Source: Lachnospiraceae bacterium
GTDB lineage: Bacteria > Bacillota_A > Clostridia > Lachnospirales > Lachnospiraceae
Length of the DNA stretch: 64,000 nt
Direction of reading: 5' to 3'
Assembly: GCA_017522685.1 (NCBI GenBank)
Contig: JAFWYN010000026.1
Coordinates: forward strand, 1 to 64,000
The translations under genes were made by a program, and so were the position numbers. The number at the start of each line of letters is the position of its first letter. The stretch's first letter is position 1. This document shows positions 17,569-25,952 of the stretch, in pieces. The notes under the pieces were generated by a model. That model was not told the DNA's origin. It did not search any database and saw nothing but the letters and a program-made list of their open reading frames with translations.

Positions 17569-18177
17569 ATGATAAAAAATATTATTTTTGATATCGGCAA
17601 TGTATTGATGCCCTTTGCATACCGGCCCTTTTTTGAGAACTTCGGCTATGACGAAAATACAGTGGAACGCCTGTGCAAAGCAACTGCACAGAGCCCTGAC
17701 TGGAATGAGCTGGATCGTGGTGTTCTAAGCTATGAAGAAGTACTGGAGCGATTCGTCCGAAACGACCCGCAGCTGGAAGACATTATCCGGAAAGTATTTG
17801 TGGATTTGCATGGAATCTTAGGCTTATATGATTATACGGAAGACTGGATTAGGCAGCTGAAGGAAGCCGGTTACGGAGTCTACTATTTGTCCAATTTCTT
17901 TCAAAAAGCCGAGGAGGACTGTGAGGAACGGATGGGCTTTTTAGAATTGACGGATGGCGGTATCCTGTCCTATAAGGACAAAGTGACCAAGCCGGATAAG
18001 TAGATTTATGAGTTGCTGTTGGATAGATATGGTCTGAAGGCAGAGGAATGTGTTTTTCTGGATGATACAAAGAAAAATATTGATGGGGCTGGTACAGTAG
18101 GTATAAAAGGCATTCTTTTTAAGAACAGAGCACAGGCAGTGGAAGAACTGCAGAAGCTGGGCGTAAAAACCAAATAG
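17569..18177 (+). pseudogene. HAD-superfamily phosphatase (YihX-like) interrupted by an in-frame TAG
   Basis: The frame starts at ATG 17569 and reads 144 codons to TAG at 18001-18003. The same frame then continues without gaps for 57 more codons to TAG 18175-18177. Motif I (FDIGNVLM), motif II (YYLSNFF) and the motif III Lys (KVTKPDK) precede the stop. The needed acidic motif IV (VFLDDTKKNIDGA) follows it. The family usually has about 200 residues, so the whole reading is a complete HAD-IA phosphatase broken by one codon, probably CAG, AAG or GAG changed to TAG. It could be a recent nonsense mutation, a sequencing error or a readthrough case. Its position five bases after the PurF-like gene suggests the intact protein worked with it. 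Confidence 0.8.
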
Positions 18178-18189
18178 TTTGAAAATGAC

Positions 18190-18222
18190 AATCCCTCCCG
18201 CAAGATATTTGTGGGAGGGATA
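18190..18222. terminator. Hairpin between convergent genes
   Basis: ATCCCTCCCGCA and TGTGGGAGGGAT flank a short loop between the convergent HAD and small membrane protein genes. T tracts on both sides are short, so it is probably a bidirectional terminator. Confidence 0.6.
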
Positions 18223-18230
18223 AATTTTGT

Positions 18231-18506
18231 CTATTCTTCAGTCGTTTCTTCGGTTTTTAAGTAATCCGGGTCTGCAAAGGTGTGCTTGTTGGTTAACTTG
18301 CCGTACATCCATACATAAATCCAAATTAAAATCGGTACGGCAAAGGTGCATACCAGACAAATCTGGAAATAGTTGCCGGATTCGCCGGGATTCACGATGG
18401 CTACCACTAAGGTGATGATATATATTGCAACCAGCAGAATAACACCGGCCAGTGCTACCACCTGCTTGGAGGTGACTTTCTTTTTGGGATTGGAATTGTC
18501 TTTCAT
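18231..18506 (-). CDS. Small two-helix membrane protein of unknown function
   Basis: The 91-residue protein has a basic N terminus (MKDNSNPKKKVTSK), two hydrophobic helices (about residues 17-38 and 50-68) and an acidic C-terminal tail. I recognise only that similar short proteins occur in Lachnospiraceae. AAAGGA lies six bases before the ATG on the minus strand. It is a single gene between two hairpins, so its transcript is likely monocistronic. Confidence 0.7.
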   Translation of the reverse strand: MKDNSNPKKKVTSKQVVALAGVILLVAIYIITLVVAIVNPGESGNYFQICLVCTFAVPILIWIYVWMYGKLTNKHTFADPDYLKTEETTEE

Positions 18507-18843
18507 AAAGGTTCCTTTCTTTTTGTTAATGTTTTATTGAGTTTAGCATACCATTACCCGGTTAAGAACGCAAGCAAAAATCCCGAACCTGCACGAAAGC
18601 GAAGCCCGGGATTTTATTAAGGGGAGGATTTAAGTATTATTTTTATCAGGTGTATCATCAAAGGAGGGTTCCAATGATAGTACTATTATGGACCGGTTTT
18701 CAAAGAAATATTCATCTTTTTTCACGTTTTTATTGTGTTTGCGAGGATTTTGTTATATACTAGCAGTTAGTAGAGAAATCTATGTTCTCTAAGGAAAGAA
18801 GTTTCGCTATGAAACAGAAGATAGAAAGGTATGGTATTAAGAG
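18507..18843. other. Intergenic region with a hairpin, a promoter and no firm gene
   Basis: The 337-bp region holds an inverted repeat (AAAATCCCG 18577-18585 and CGGGATTTT 18607-18615). It also has a promoter for the downstream SEC-C gene and a 29-codon frame (18674-18763) preceded by AAAGGAGG. That frame overlaps the promoter and is not called. Nothing else is recognisable. Confidence 0.5.
18733..18761 (+). promoter_or_regulatory. Probable promoter of the SEC-C gene
   Basis: TTGTGT (18733-18738), a 17-bp spacer and TATACT (18756-18761) lie 82 bp before the start codon. Confidence 0.5.
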
Positions 18844-19347
18844 ATGGCTTTATTGGCACAGTGGAAAGAAGTAGCATACAACGAGAAGCTGGGAAGTGAC
18901 AAACTGCAGCAGTTCTGGGGTGCTTACTTCATGAAGGAAAAAGAGATTTATCAGCAGTTATTGGCAAATCCCGATGAGGAAGTAAAGGGTACCGTAAAGG
19001 AATTGGCAGAGAAGTACAATGTATCTATCATGACTATGACCGGTTTCTTGGATGGAATCAATGACAGCTTGATTAAGGCAAATCCTATCGAAGAGATGGA
19101 AGAGGATACCGAAGTAAATCTGGTATTCGACAAGACTTCTTTATATAAGAACATGGTTGCTGCAGAAGCAGACTGGTTGTACAACCTGGAAGAGTGGGAT
19201 GGTATCTTTGATGAAGCTACCAGAAAGGTACTCTACAAGCAGCAGAAGACCTCTACCACCATCGTAAAGGATGCTAAGGTATATCCTAACGACCCCTGCC
19301 CTTGCGGATCAGGCAAGAAGTACAAGAAGTGCTGTGGTAAGAACTAA
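18844..19347 (+). CDS. SEC-C metal-binding domain protein
   Basis: The 167-residue protein is mostly helical. It ends in a textbook SEC-C zinc motif, [14 protein letters not shown], as in the C-terminal tails of SecA and many small proteins. In SecA this motif binds zinc and contacts SecB or the ribosome; the role here is unknown. The body (residues 1-145) has no motif I recognise. An in-frame TAA six bases before the ATG fixes the start, although the best Shine-Dalgarno-like sequence (GAAAGG) is about 14 bases away. The gene stands alone between a promoter and a terminator. Confidence 0.85.
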   Translation: MALLAQWKEVAYNEKLGSDKLQQFWGAYFMKEKEIYQQLLANPDEEVKGTVKELAEKYNVSIMTMTGFLDGINDSLIKANPIEEMEEDTEVNLVFDKTSLYKNMVAAEADWLYNLEEWDGIFDEATRKVLYKQQKTSTTIVKDAKVYPNDPCPCGSGKKYKKCCGKN

Positions 19348-19365
19348 TTACACAGAATAGCAAAT

Positions 19366-19397
19366 AAGCCGCCCCGATATCCGGGACGGCTTTTCTT
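19366..19397 (+). terminator. Intrinsic terminator of the SEC-C gene
   Basis: The hairpin AAGCCGCCCC...GGGACGGCTT is followed by a T-rich tract. It sits between convergent genes. Confidence 0.8.
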
Positions 19398-19422
19398 TGC
19401 ATAAAAAGGGCTGAGAATCAGC

Positions 19423-19620
19423 TTACTTCATCTGCTCTTCCTGCTTCTTGATCATTCTACGAACCATTTCGCCACCGATAGAACCAGCTTCACGAGAGGT
19501 TAAGTCACCGTTATAACCTTCCTTAAGGTTTACACCAAGTTCAGATGCTACTTCTGTTTTGAAACGATCCATAGCTGCTTTAGCTTCAGGAACTTCCATT
19601 CTGTTAGAATTCTTGTTCAT
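19423..19620 (-). CDS. Alpha/beta-type small acid-soluble spore protein
   Basis: This 65-residue protein matches the SASP family along its whole length. It has the germination-protease region (TEVASELGVNL) and the DNA-binding helices (GDLTSREAGSIGGEMVRRMI). SASPs coat spore DNA, protect it from UV and are degraded at germination. AGGAGG lies six bases before the ATG. Its presence shows the organism makes, or recently made, endospores. Expression is expected in the forespore (sigma-G). I cannot identify that promoter with certainty, but the upstream region carries an unusual set of nested inverted repeats. Confidence 0.95.
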   Translation of the reverse strand: MNKNSNRMEVPEAKAAMDRFKTEVASELGVNLKEGYNGDLTSREAGSIGGEMVRRMIKKQEEQMK

Positions 19621-19654
19621 AGTTGTTTCCTCCTATATTTCTACTGTCTATTTT

Positions 19655-19729
19655 CCAAGATAAGTGTTTGTACCACACTTATCCCGGAAACTTGCCCGAC
19701 TAAGTGTTTGTTGTCATCACTTATCTTGG
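19655..19729 (-). repeat. Nested inverted repeats upstream of the spore protein gene
   Basis: CCAAGATAAGTG (19655-19666) and CACTTATCTTGG (19718-19729) are perfect 12-bp arms. Inside, ATAAGTGT (19660-19667) pairs with ACACTTAT (19675-19682). TAAGTG at 19701-19706 pairs with CACTTA at 19718-19723. TAAGTGTTTGT is also directly repeated (19661 and 19701). Confidence 0.7.
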
Positions 19730-19817
19730 TTTTAGTATGAGCAAAGCAAAAAGAATTATGTTGGAAAGTTTTTCAAGGTAATCTTTCGTGCCGTGAAAAC
19801 GAAACTGAAATTTAGAA

Positions 19818-22190
19818 TTAATTTCTTATAATTATTTTTTCAGCACCGGTGCAAGCTTTTATGTCTTTCTCAGACTTCTTATAGAAATCGCGAAATTTTT
19901 TTGGACAAGTAATAATAAGTTCCGGAATAGAGTCTTTCATAGACATTTTACGTTCTGTCTTGCTTTTGCGTACTTCGGCAATAACTTCTTTCAAGTGCTC
20001 GCCAAACTCCACATAAATCCCGTCGGTTTCCGTTACTTTCCAAAGTGTTTCATGCAGGGAGATTTCTTTTTCTGTCTTTCGATAAAAGTCCTGATAGATG
20101 TATTCTGTTACATACGGAGTATAAATTGCGTATAATTTCAATATGCCAAGCAAACCATAGTATATTGCAATTTGCCCTGAATAGCGTTGTTCTGCACCAT
20201 GTACAAGAGGTTGATACAGTCTTTCCTTGGCAATCTCTATATAATAATCACAGAAATCCTTCCAAAATAAATTGTCAATCTCATGTCTTGCCAGACCGAT
20301 TTCATAATTGTTTAGCATATTAGTTGCTTTAATAGTAGTTTCATTTATTCTCTGCAGAATCCATCTGTCAATAGGCAATAGTATGGATTCGTCATATGAT
20401 TCGGGTTTCTTAAAATCAGTTAATTGCATGATAGAGAACTTGGCAGCATTATAAAGTTTATTTATAAACCGCTTAGAGATTTTTAAATCGTCTTCACTGA
20501 AAAACGTATCTGTTCCAAGTTTACTGCTTGCTGCCCAATAACGGATTGCATCAGCAGAGTGGGTTTCGATTAAGTTTATTGGTGAATTATTATCATTATT
20601 CTTTGATTTACTTATCTTTTCGCCGGGTTTTGCTAAAACATATCCGCTAATCATAATCTCTTTCCATGGTATCTGCCCCGTATGATACAGACTCTTTACA
20701 ATGGTATAAAAAGCCCATGTTCGAATGATTTCATGTGCTTGACATCGCATACCCATTGGCAATATTTCTTCCGAAATATCATCATTTTCTCCATATTTCG
20801 CATTAATTAGCGGAGTTACAGATGATGTGGCCCATGTGTCAAAAACAGCCTCTTCCGGTACAAACTCATTACATCCGCATTCGCATGGCCGTAAAGGAGA
20901 TGTTTCCAAGGGATTTACCGGCAGTTGTTCGTCTTCTGCCAAAATAGTTTTTTGGCAATGCTTACAATACCAAACAGGAAAAGGAACTCCAAAATATCGT
21001 TGCCTTGAAATGCACCAATCCCATTTTAAATTCTCAACCCATATTTTGTATCTGTTTTTCATATGTTCGGGATACCAGTTTATTTCATCTGCAGCTTTCA
21101 GAAAACGTTCTTTTTCTGTTAATACATCAATATACCATTGTTTTGAAGGAATAAACTCAACTTCGTTACCACAACGTTCATGAATTGCAATCATATGATT
21201 AATTGTCTCTTGTTTTTCAAGAAGATTTTTATCACGTAAAACTTCTATAATACGTTCTCTGGCTTTTTTAATTGTCATACCGCCGATAAATTCTATGGAT
21301 TCATGAATAGTTCCGTTGGGCATTATAATCTGTTTGTATGAGAGATTATGTTTATGATACCACTCAACATCTACACTATCGCCAAAGGTTGCACACATTA
21401 CAGCACCGGTACCTTTATCCATAGAAACATTCTCATCTGACAAAATCGGTATTTCAAAGTTGTATAGAGGAACAATTGCTGTTTTCCCTATATATTCTTT
21501 GAAGCGAGGGTCATTTGGATGAACAAAAATACATACACAGCCAGCCAGAAGTTCCGGTCTTGTAGTTGCAATCATAAGATCACCCAAAGTTGTTTTAAAA
21601 TTCAGATAATTAAATGTTGTTTCACATTCTTTGGTTTCTAACTCTGCTTGTGCAATGGAGGTTTGGCACTCTGTACACCATAATACCGGAGATTCTTTTG
21701 CATATGCCTTGTTGTTTTTTACTAAATCAATAAAAGATTTCTGTGATGTTTTCTGTGCTAAATCAGAAATTGTCTGGTATTGAAGATTCCAATCTACGCT
21801 GAATCCCAAACGCTTCCATAGATTCTTAAATTCATTTTCGTATTTTTCTGTTGTGTTGATACATTTGGCACGAAATTCACTTCGGGGTAACATACTTGCG
21901 TGTATGTTTTCGTCTTTTTCTACCAAACGTTCTGTGGGCAAACCATTATCGTCAAAACCAAAAGGATAAAAAACATCATATCCTTGCATGCGTTTGAATC
22001 TTGCAATCATTTCTGCCTGTGTATAAGAAAATACATGTCCTATATGCAGTTTGCCGCTTACAGTTGGCGGGGGCGTATCAATAGAAAAGATTTTTTTATC
22101 TTTTCCATGACGGTACTTGTAAACACTCTGTTCTTCCCAAAATGCTTGTATTTGCGTTTCGGTGTTTTGAAAATCATACTTCTTATCCAT
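19818..22190 (-). CDS. valS: Valyl-tRNA synthetase, short (archaeal/secondary) type
   Basis: The 790-residue class I synthetase charges tRNA-Val with valine. The HIGH motif is HIGH in SGKLHIGHVFSYTQAEMIARF and the KMSKS loop is KISKS. An editing (CP1) domain lies between them and an anticodon-binding domain follows. ATG 22190 has AGGAGG seven bases upstream; the longer open frame only runs into the leader RNA. At 790 residues with this N terminus it differs from the roughly 880-residue ValRS common in Firmicutes. It also looks richer in A+T than its neighbours, so it may be an acquired or second copy. A T-box leader precedes it, consistent with control by uncharged tRNA-Val. Confidence 0.92.
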   Translation of the reverse strand: MDKKYDFQNTETQIQAFWEEQSVYKYRHGKDKKIFSIDTPPPTVSGKLHIGHVFSYTQAEMIARFKRMQGYDVFYPFGFDDNGLPTERLVEKDENIHASMLPRSEFRAKCINTTEKYENEFKNLWKRLGFSVDWNLQYQTISDLAQKTSQKSFIDLVKNNKAYAKESPVLWCTECQTSIAQAELETKECETTFNYLNFKTTLGDLMIATTRPELLAGCVCIFVHPNDPRFKEYIGKTAIVPLYNFEIPILSDENVSMDKGTGAVMCATFGDSVDVEWYHKHNLSYKQIIMPNGTIHESIEFIGGMTIKKARERIIEVLRDKNLLEKQETINHMIAIHERCGNEVEFIPSKQWYIDVLTEKERFLKAADEINWYPEHMKNRYKIWVENLKWDWCISRQRYFGVPFPVWYCKHCQKTILAEDEQLPVNPLETSPLRPCECGCNEFVPEEAVFDTWATSSVTPLINAKYGENDDISEEILPMGMRCQAHEIIRTWAFYTIVKSLYHTGQIPWKEIMISGYVLAKPGEKISKSKNNDNNSPINLIETHSADAIRYWAASSKLGTDTFFSEDDLKISKRFINKLYNAAKFSIMQLTDFKKPESYDESILLPIDRWILQRINETTIKATNMLNNYEIGLARHEIDNLFWKDFCDYYIEIAKERLYQPLVHGAEQRYSGQIAIYYGLLGILKLYAIYTPYVTEYIYQDFYRKTEKEISLHETLWKVTETDGIYVEFGEHLKEVIAEVRKSKTERKMSMKDSIPELIITCPKKFRDFYKKSEKDIKACTGAEKIIIRN

Positions 22191-22231
22191 GTGGATACCT
22201 CCTATAAAATAGTAATATTTTACAAAACAGA

Positions 22232-22528
22232 CAAAAAAAGACGCCCTAAGCAAACGCTTAGGGCGAACTGACATGTCCGTGGTACCACCTAAATTCAGAA
22301 ATAGTTCTGCACTCACTTTCAATACGGGAATCATGTACGCATTCCGATATTGCTTCCCATGATAACGGTGGGAATCTCCGTTGGAGTCTACTTAGAATAA
22401 TCTGTTCGGTCCAAAGCTCAAAGGCTACTTCCATACTACCATCACGAAAGTTTTCACCAACCACTTTCTCTCTGTTCATCCGGAATAGTATGTACTCCTC
22501 CTCGTCAATGCTTTTGTCTGTGTTGTTA
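22232..22528 (-). promoter_or_regulatory. T-box leader (tRNA-Val sensing riboswitch) of valS
   Basis: On the minus strand the region has the conserved T-box AGGTGGTACCACGG (22278-22291). Directly after it is the terminator hairpin CGCCCTAAGC...GCTTAGGGCG (22242-22265) followed by seven T. Upstream are stem I features (AGTA near 22490, GGTGAAAACTTTC near 22445-22457). A candidate valine specifier GTA lies at 22426-22428. Uncharged tRNA-Val is expected to stabilise the antiterminator. The specifier is a reading by eye; the T-box itself is clear. Confidence 0.93.
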
Positions 22529-22534
22529 GGAATA

Positions 22535-22564
22535 AATATAACGCAAACAATTAGTATTTGTCAA
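22535..22564 (-). promoter_or_regulatory. Promoter of the T-box/valS transcript
   Basis: On the minus strand, TTGACA (22564-22559), an 18-bp spacer and TATATT (22540-22535) place the transcript start just before stem I of the T-box. Confidence 0.7.
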
Positions 22565-22640
22565 TATAATTTATGTTTGTTGATTAACGTAATCCGGCTC
22601 CGTTAAAAAGATTCTGTGGGAGTGTTTGACCTCATCCCAT

Positions 22641-22669
22641 TTGACAGTGGATAGAGGATTCATTATAAT
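22641..22669 (+). promoter_or_regulatory. Consensus sigma-A promoter of the NitT/TauT-type ABC operon
   Basis: TTGACA (22641-22646), exactly 17 bp, then TATAAT (22664-22669). Both hexamers match the consensus perfectly, 45 bp before the lipoprotein start codon. Confidence 0.85.
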
Positions 22670-22713
22670 TAACCATGGAATAAATTTAATACTGACGTTT
22701 TAGGAAGGACAGA

Positions 22714-23700
22714 ATGATGAAAAGAAAAATGAAAAAAATATTAATTACAGGTTTAATGTTTGCACTGGTATGTTTGTGTATTGTAGGTTGTGGGAAGAAA
22801 GAAGAAAGTACCACCATTCGAGTGGGTGGTATGAAAGGACCTACCTCCATGGGACTTATGTTTTTACAGGAAAAGGATACAAACGGACAGGCACTGGAGG
22901 ATTATGAGTTCCAGATGGTGACCGCGGCAGATGAATTGTTACCTTTGATGATAAAGGGCGAGCTGGATATCGCTTTGGTACCGGCCAATGTGGCAGCAAT
23001 CCTGTATCAAAAGACGGAAGGACAGGTAAGCGTCATCGATATCAATACATTGGGTGTTTTGTACATGGTTTCCGGCGATGCAGGCATTCAGTCCGTAAAC
23101 GATTTAAAAGGAAAAACCATCTATCTTACCGGCAAGGGAACCACGCCGGATTATGTGTTAAACTATATTTTAAGTGCTAATGAGATGCTGGAAGAAGTGA
23201 AGCTGGAGTACAAGTCAGAAGCTACCGAAGTGGCAGCACTTTTAGCAGAACAGCCGGAGGCCATTGGTTTATTGCCCCAGCCTTTTGTAACCGTGGCATG
23301 TATGCAGAATGACAAGTTGCAGGTGGTATTGGATATGAATGAAGAGTGGACAAAGCTTCAGGGCGAGAACGGCAGCCGTATGGTAACCGGCGTCACGGTA
23401 GTGCGTAATGAATTTTTAGAAAAGTATCCCAACGCTGTGAAGAATTTCTTGCAGGAGCATGAGGAAAGTGCAGAAGCTATCAATCAAGATGCAAAGAAGG
23501 GTGCAGAGCTGGTAGTCAATGCCGGTATCATCGCAAAAGCCCCTGTGGCAGAAAAGGCCATTCCTAAGTGCAATATCACTTTCATGGCAGGCGAGGAAAT
23601 GAAGAAAGCATTGAGCGGATATCTGCAGGTGCTTTTTGAACAGAATCCTACTGCGGTAGGTGGGAAACTGCCGGAGGATGGGTTTTATTATGTGAAGTAA
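22714..23700 (+). CDS. NitT/TauT-type ABC transporter substrate-binding lipoprotein
   Basis: The 328-residue lipoprotein has signal sequence MMKRKMKKILITGLMFALV and lipobox CIVGC. The mature part (RVGGMKGPTSMGLMFLQEK, DIALVPANVAAILYQ, YLTGKGTTPDYVLNYIL) fits the NMT1/SsuA/MqnA-like periplasmic-binding fold. This family serves nitrate, taurine, sulfonate or thiamine-precursor importers; the ligand is not readable. The start is ATG 22714 or 22717, both served by AAGGA. The transport genes are completed by a fused permease-ATPase at 24475, but two unrelated small genes lie between. Confidence 0.88.
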   Translation: MMKRKMKKILITGLMFALVCLCIVGCGKKEESTTIRVGGMKGPTSMGLMFLQEKDTNGQALEDYEFQMVTAADELLPLMIKGELDIALVPANVAAILYQKTEGQVSVIDINTLGVLYMVSGDAGIQSVNDLKGKTIYLTGKGTTPDYVLNYILSANEMLEEVKLEYKSEATEVAALLAEQPEAIGLLPQPFVTVACMQNDKLQVVLDMNEEWTKLQGENGSRMVTGVTVVRNEFLEKYPNAVKNFLQEHEESAEAINQDAKKGAELVVNAGIIAKAPVAEKAIPKCNITFMAGEEMKKALSGYLQVLFEQNPTAVGGKLPEDGFYYVK

Positions 23701-23714
23701 AGAAGGATAAGCTT

Positions 23715-24116
23715 GTGGGAAAAGAACAATTTATTATAGGGAAACTTGAGGATTCCTTGTATTCAGATCAACTACAAAAAGCAGATGAGGATTTAGTCTA
23801 CTGTGAACTCCGCTATCAACGCGACAGAAGTAGTTTTGCCGGAATGGCATTTAAGATTACTGATGTTAATGATGAGATTATAGTCAGAAAATGCGAAGAA
23901 AAACTCATACAAAAGGTAAGTGAATACGAGAATTTATATGTAGGGTCTGAACCCGATTATATAGAGTCTGTAAAGGAGTTTTTGTCTCCTGAAGGAAAAG
24001 AGTATGGGTTAGAAATATATTTTCTGATTTATTCCGATATACGTTCCAGCCAAATGGTGTTCAAGAAGTTGATGGAAGTGGTTGATAAGAATGTAGAGAC
24101 TATAAGAGGGTTATAG
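23715..24116 (+). CDS. Small acidic hypothetical protein, possibly an immunity or accessory factor
   Basis: The 133-residue protein starts at GTG with AAGGA six bases upstream. It is acidic, mixed alpha/beta, has no signal peptide and no motif I recognise. It is directly followed, two bases after its stop, by another small protein that looks like an immunity protein, so the pair is probably one unit. Base composition is more A+T-rich than in the flanking transporter genes. That suggests an insertion into the ABC operon. Function unknown. Confidence 0.6.
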   Translation: MGKEQFIIGKLEDSLYSDQLQKADEDLVYCELRYQRDRSSFAGMAFKITDVNDEIIVRKCEEKLIQKVSEYENLYVGSEPDYIESVKEFLSPEGKEYGLEIYFLIYSDIRSSQMVFKKLMEVVDKNVETIRGL

Positions 24117-24118
24117 AA

Positions 24119-24472
24119 ATGACAAGAGAAATGGCTTTAAAAATCATAGAAGATGAGAAATTAACAAATTATCATTTCTTTGATGGCAAAGGAATATCTT
24201 CGGATGAAATCGTAATTCTGAAAAAAGATGGAAAATGGATTGTTTATGCGACAGATGAAAGAGCATGTATGGTTACCAATTCTGACTTTGTATATGATAA
24301 CGAAGAGGAAGCCTTGGAATCCTTTGTGTTCCGGTTAAGGGCCATGAATGCTTCTATCAGAAGAAGATATTCCGAGTATCATGTATCGGAAGTGTCAGAA
24401 GTCAGCGAGGCTGACAGAAAGAAGATAATGAAGCAAAGAATAGAAAGAAGCTATGGGAAAGCGGTAGATTGA
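24119..24472 (+). CDS. Small protein resembling Imm59-type immunity proteins
   Basis: The 117-residue protein (MALKIIEDEKLTNYHFFDGK, DEIVILKKDGKWIVYATDERA, EEEALESFVFRLR) recalls a short family annotated as Imm59 immunity proteins of polymorphic toxin systems. That is recollection, not a search result. A basic tail follows. It lies two bases after the 133-residue gene and ends about where the permease-ATPase gene begins. No toxin gene is present, so if it is an immunity gene it is an orphan. Confidence 0.55.
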   Translation: MTREMALKIIEDEKLTNYHFFDGKGISSDEIVILKKDGKWIVYATDERACMVTNSDFVYDNEEEALESFVFRLRAMNASIRRRYSEYHVSEVSEVSEADRKKIMKQRIERSYGKAVD

Positions 24473-24474
24473 GT

Positions 24475-25779
24475 ATGAAACAACTCAGAAAAGCAATCAT
24501 TATATTTTGCTGGCTCCTTGCGTGGGCTGTTTTAAGCAGAATCATTCAAAATAAAATATTGCTGGCAGGACCCATAGAAACACTACAGGCCTTGGGAAAA
24601 CTGGTAACTACCAGCTTCTTTTGGGATGCCTGTATAGGTACCATACTGCGTATTGCCACAGGGTATCTGGCGGGTATGCTTTTAGGTATCCTGCTGGCGT
24701 CCGTTAGTGCGGGAAGGTCTTGGATGGAGGAGATCCTGGCACCTGTGATTACCTTAATGAAGGCGGTTCCGGTGGCTTCTGTGGTGGTGATTTTTCTCAT
24801 TTGGTGGGGATCAGGGAACTTAGGGATTGCCATTAGTTTTTTTATGGCATTGCCGAACTTCTATTTGAACACACTGGAAGGAATCCGTAGTACGGATCAG
24901 AAGCTACTGGAGATGGCAAAGGTATTTGCCATGCCTGCAAGGAATCAAATTTTCTATATTTACAGACCGGCGCTACGTCCCTTCTGGGACAGTGCCATTA
25001 AACTTTCCGTAGGTATGAGCTGGAAGGCAGGAGTGGCGGCAGAGGTCATAGGTTTGCCGGCGAAGGCTATCGGGGAACAGTTATACATGTCCAAGATTTA
25101 TTTGGAGACGGACAAGGTATTTGCCTGGACCTTGGTGATTATCCTGCTCAGTCAGCTTTTTGAAAAGCTTTGCTTAAAGCTGTGGGCAACCTTTACAGAC
25201 TGGGAGCCGGGATGTAAAAGCGTGGCATATGAGCCCGGAAAACAGGTGACATCGGTACATTTGCAAAATATATCCGTAAGCTATTCAGATAAGCAGGTGT
25301 TACAGGATTTCTCTGCCACCTATGAACCGGACAAAAGGTATGTTTTGGATTCTCCTTCCGGTAGCGGCAAGACCACATTACTTCGGGCGATTGCAGGATT
25401 GACCAGGCCGGATACCGGAACTGTGGAAACAGGCAACCAAAAGGTGGGCATGCTGTTTCAGGAGGACCGTTTGTGCAAAGAATACTCTGCTTTAAAGAAT
25501 GTGGAGTTAGTGGCGGTCAGCAGAAATGCCGCCAAGGAGCATCTGTTACAGCTTTTGGATGAGGCGGATATATATAAGCCCTGCAAGGAACTGAGCGGAG
25601 GCATGAAGCGGCGTGTGGCCTTGGCCAGAGCTTTTGCTTCAGGTGCTGATATCCTGCTTCTGGACGAACCTTATAACGGTCTGGATGAGGAAAATCGCAT
25701 GCGTGTGGCCCGGTATATTGAGGAAAAAGGTCAGAACAAAGTGGTGATTATGGCCAGTCATATTGGGAGCCATGCATAA
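24475..25779 (+). CDS. Fused ABC permease-ATPase (NitT/TauT type)
   Basis: The 434-residue protein joins two normally separate subunits. Residues 1-245 are a SsuC/TauC-like permease with about six transmembrane helices and the EAA-like loop (LLEMAKVFAMPARNQIFYIYRPALRP). Residues about 255-434 are a short ABC ATPase: Walker A SPSGSGKTT, signature LSGGMKRR, Walker B ILLLDEPYNGLDEE and a final MASH as H-loop. The protein ends just after that His, so the C-terminal part usual in SsuB is missing. ATG 24475 overlaps or abuts the previous stop at 24472. It serves the lipoprotein at 22714. Confidence 0.85.
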   Translation: MKQLRKAIIIFCWLLAWAVLSRIIQNKILLAGPIETLQALGKLVTTSFFWDACIGTILRIATGYLAGMLLGILLASVSAGRSWMEEILAPVITLMKAVPVASVVVIFLIWWGSGNLGIAISFFMALPNFYLNTLEGIRSTDQKLLEMAKVFAMPARNQIFYIYRPALRPFWDSAIKLSVGMSWKAGVAAEVIGLPAKAIGEQLYMSKIYLETDKVFAWTLVIILLSQLFEKLCLKLWATFTDWEPGCKSVAYEPGKQVTSVHLQNISVSYSDKQVLQDFSATYEPDKRYVLDSPSGSGKTTLLRAIAGLTRPDTGTVETGNQKVGMLFQEDRLCKEYSALKNVELVAVSRNAAKEHLLQLLDEADIYKPCKELSGGMKRRVALARAFASGADILLLDEPYNGLDEENRMRVARYIEEKGQNKVVIMASHIGSHA

Positions 25780-25836
25780 ATTTAAGTTTTTTCTTGAAAA
25801 CATAAGGAAAATCAAGGAAAAAAGCTATAAAAACAT

Positions 25837-25865
25837 TTGCAGATTTTAAACTTATATGCTATAAT
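25837..25865 (+). promoter_or_regulatory. Promoter of tig
   Basis: TTGCAG (25837-25842), a 17-bp spacer and TATAAT (25860-25865), with TG two bases before the -10 (extended -10), about 90 bp before the tig start codon. Confidence 0.7.
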
Positions 25866-25952
25866 CGTAAAATGACTGTGACTATGTTCGGATTTCAGAA
25901 CATATTTACCATATATAGCCTACACAGGGGCAATAAAGGAGGAAATGTAACA

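Noticed and set aside
18674..18763. 29-codon frame with a very good AAAGGAGG site
   Set aside because: It overlaps the -35/-10 of the SEC-C gene, has no recognisable features and could be a chance frame. It would need ribosome profiling.
22258..22479. 73-codon minus-strand frame upstream of valS
   Set aside because: It lies wholly inside the T-box leader and is explained by that RNA.
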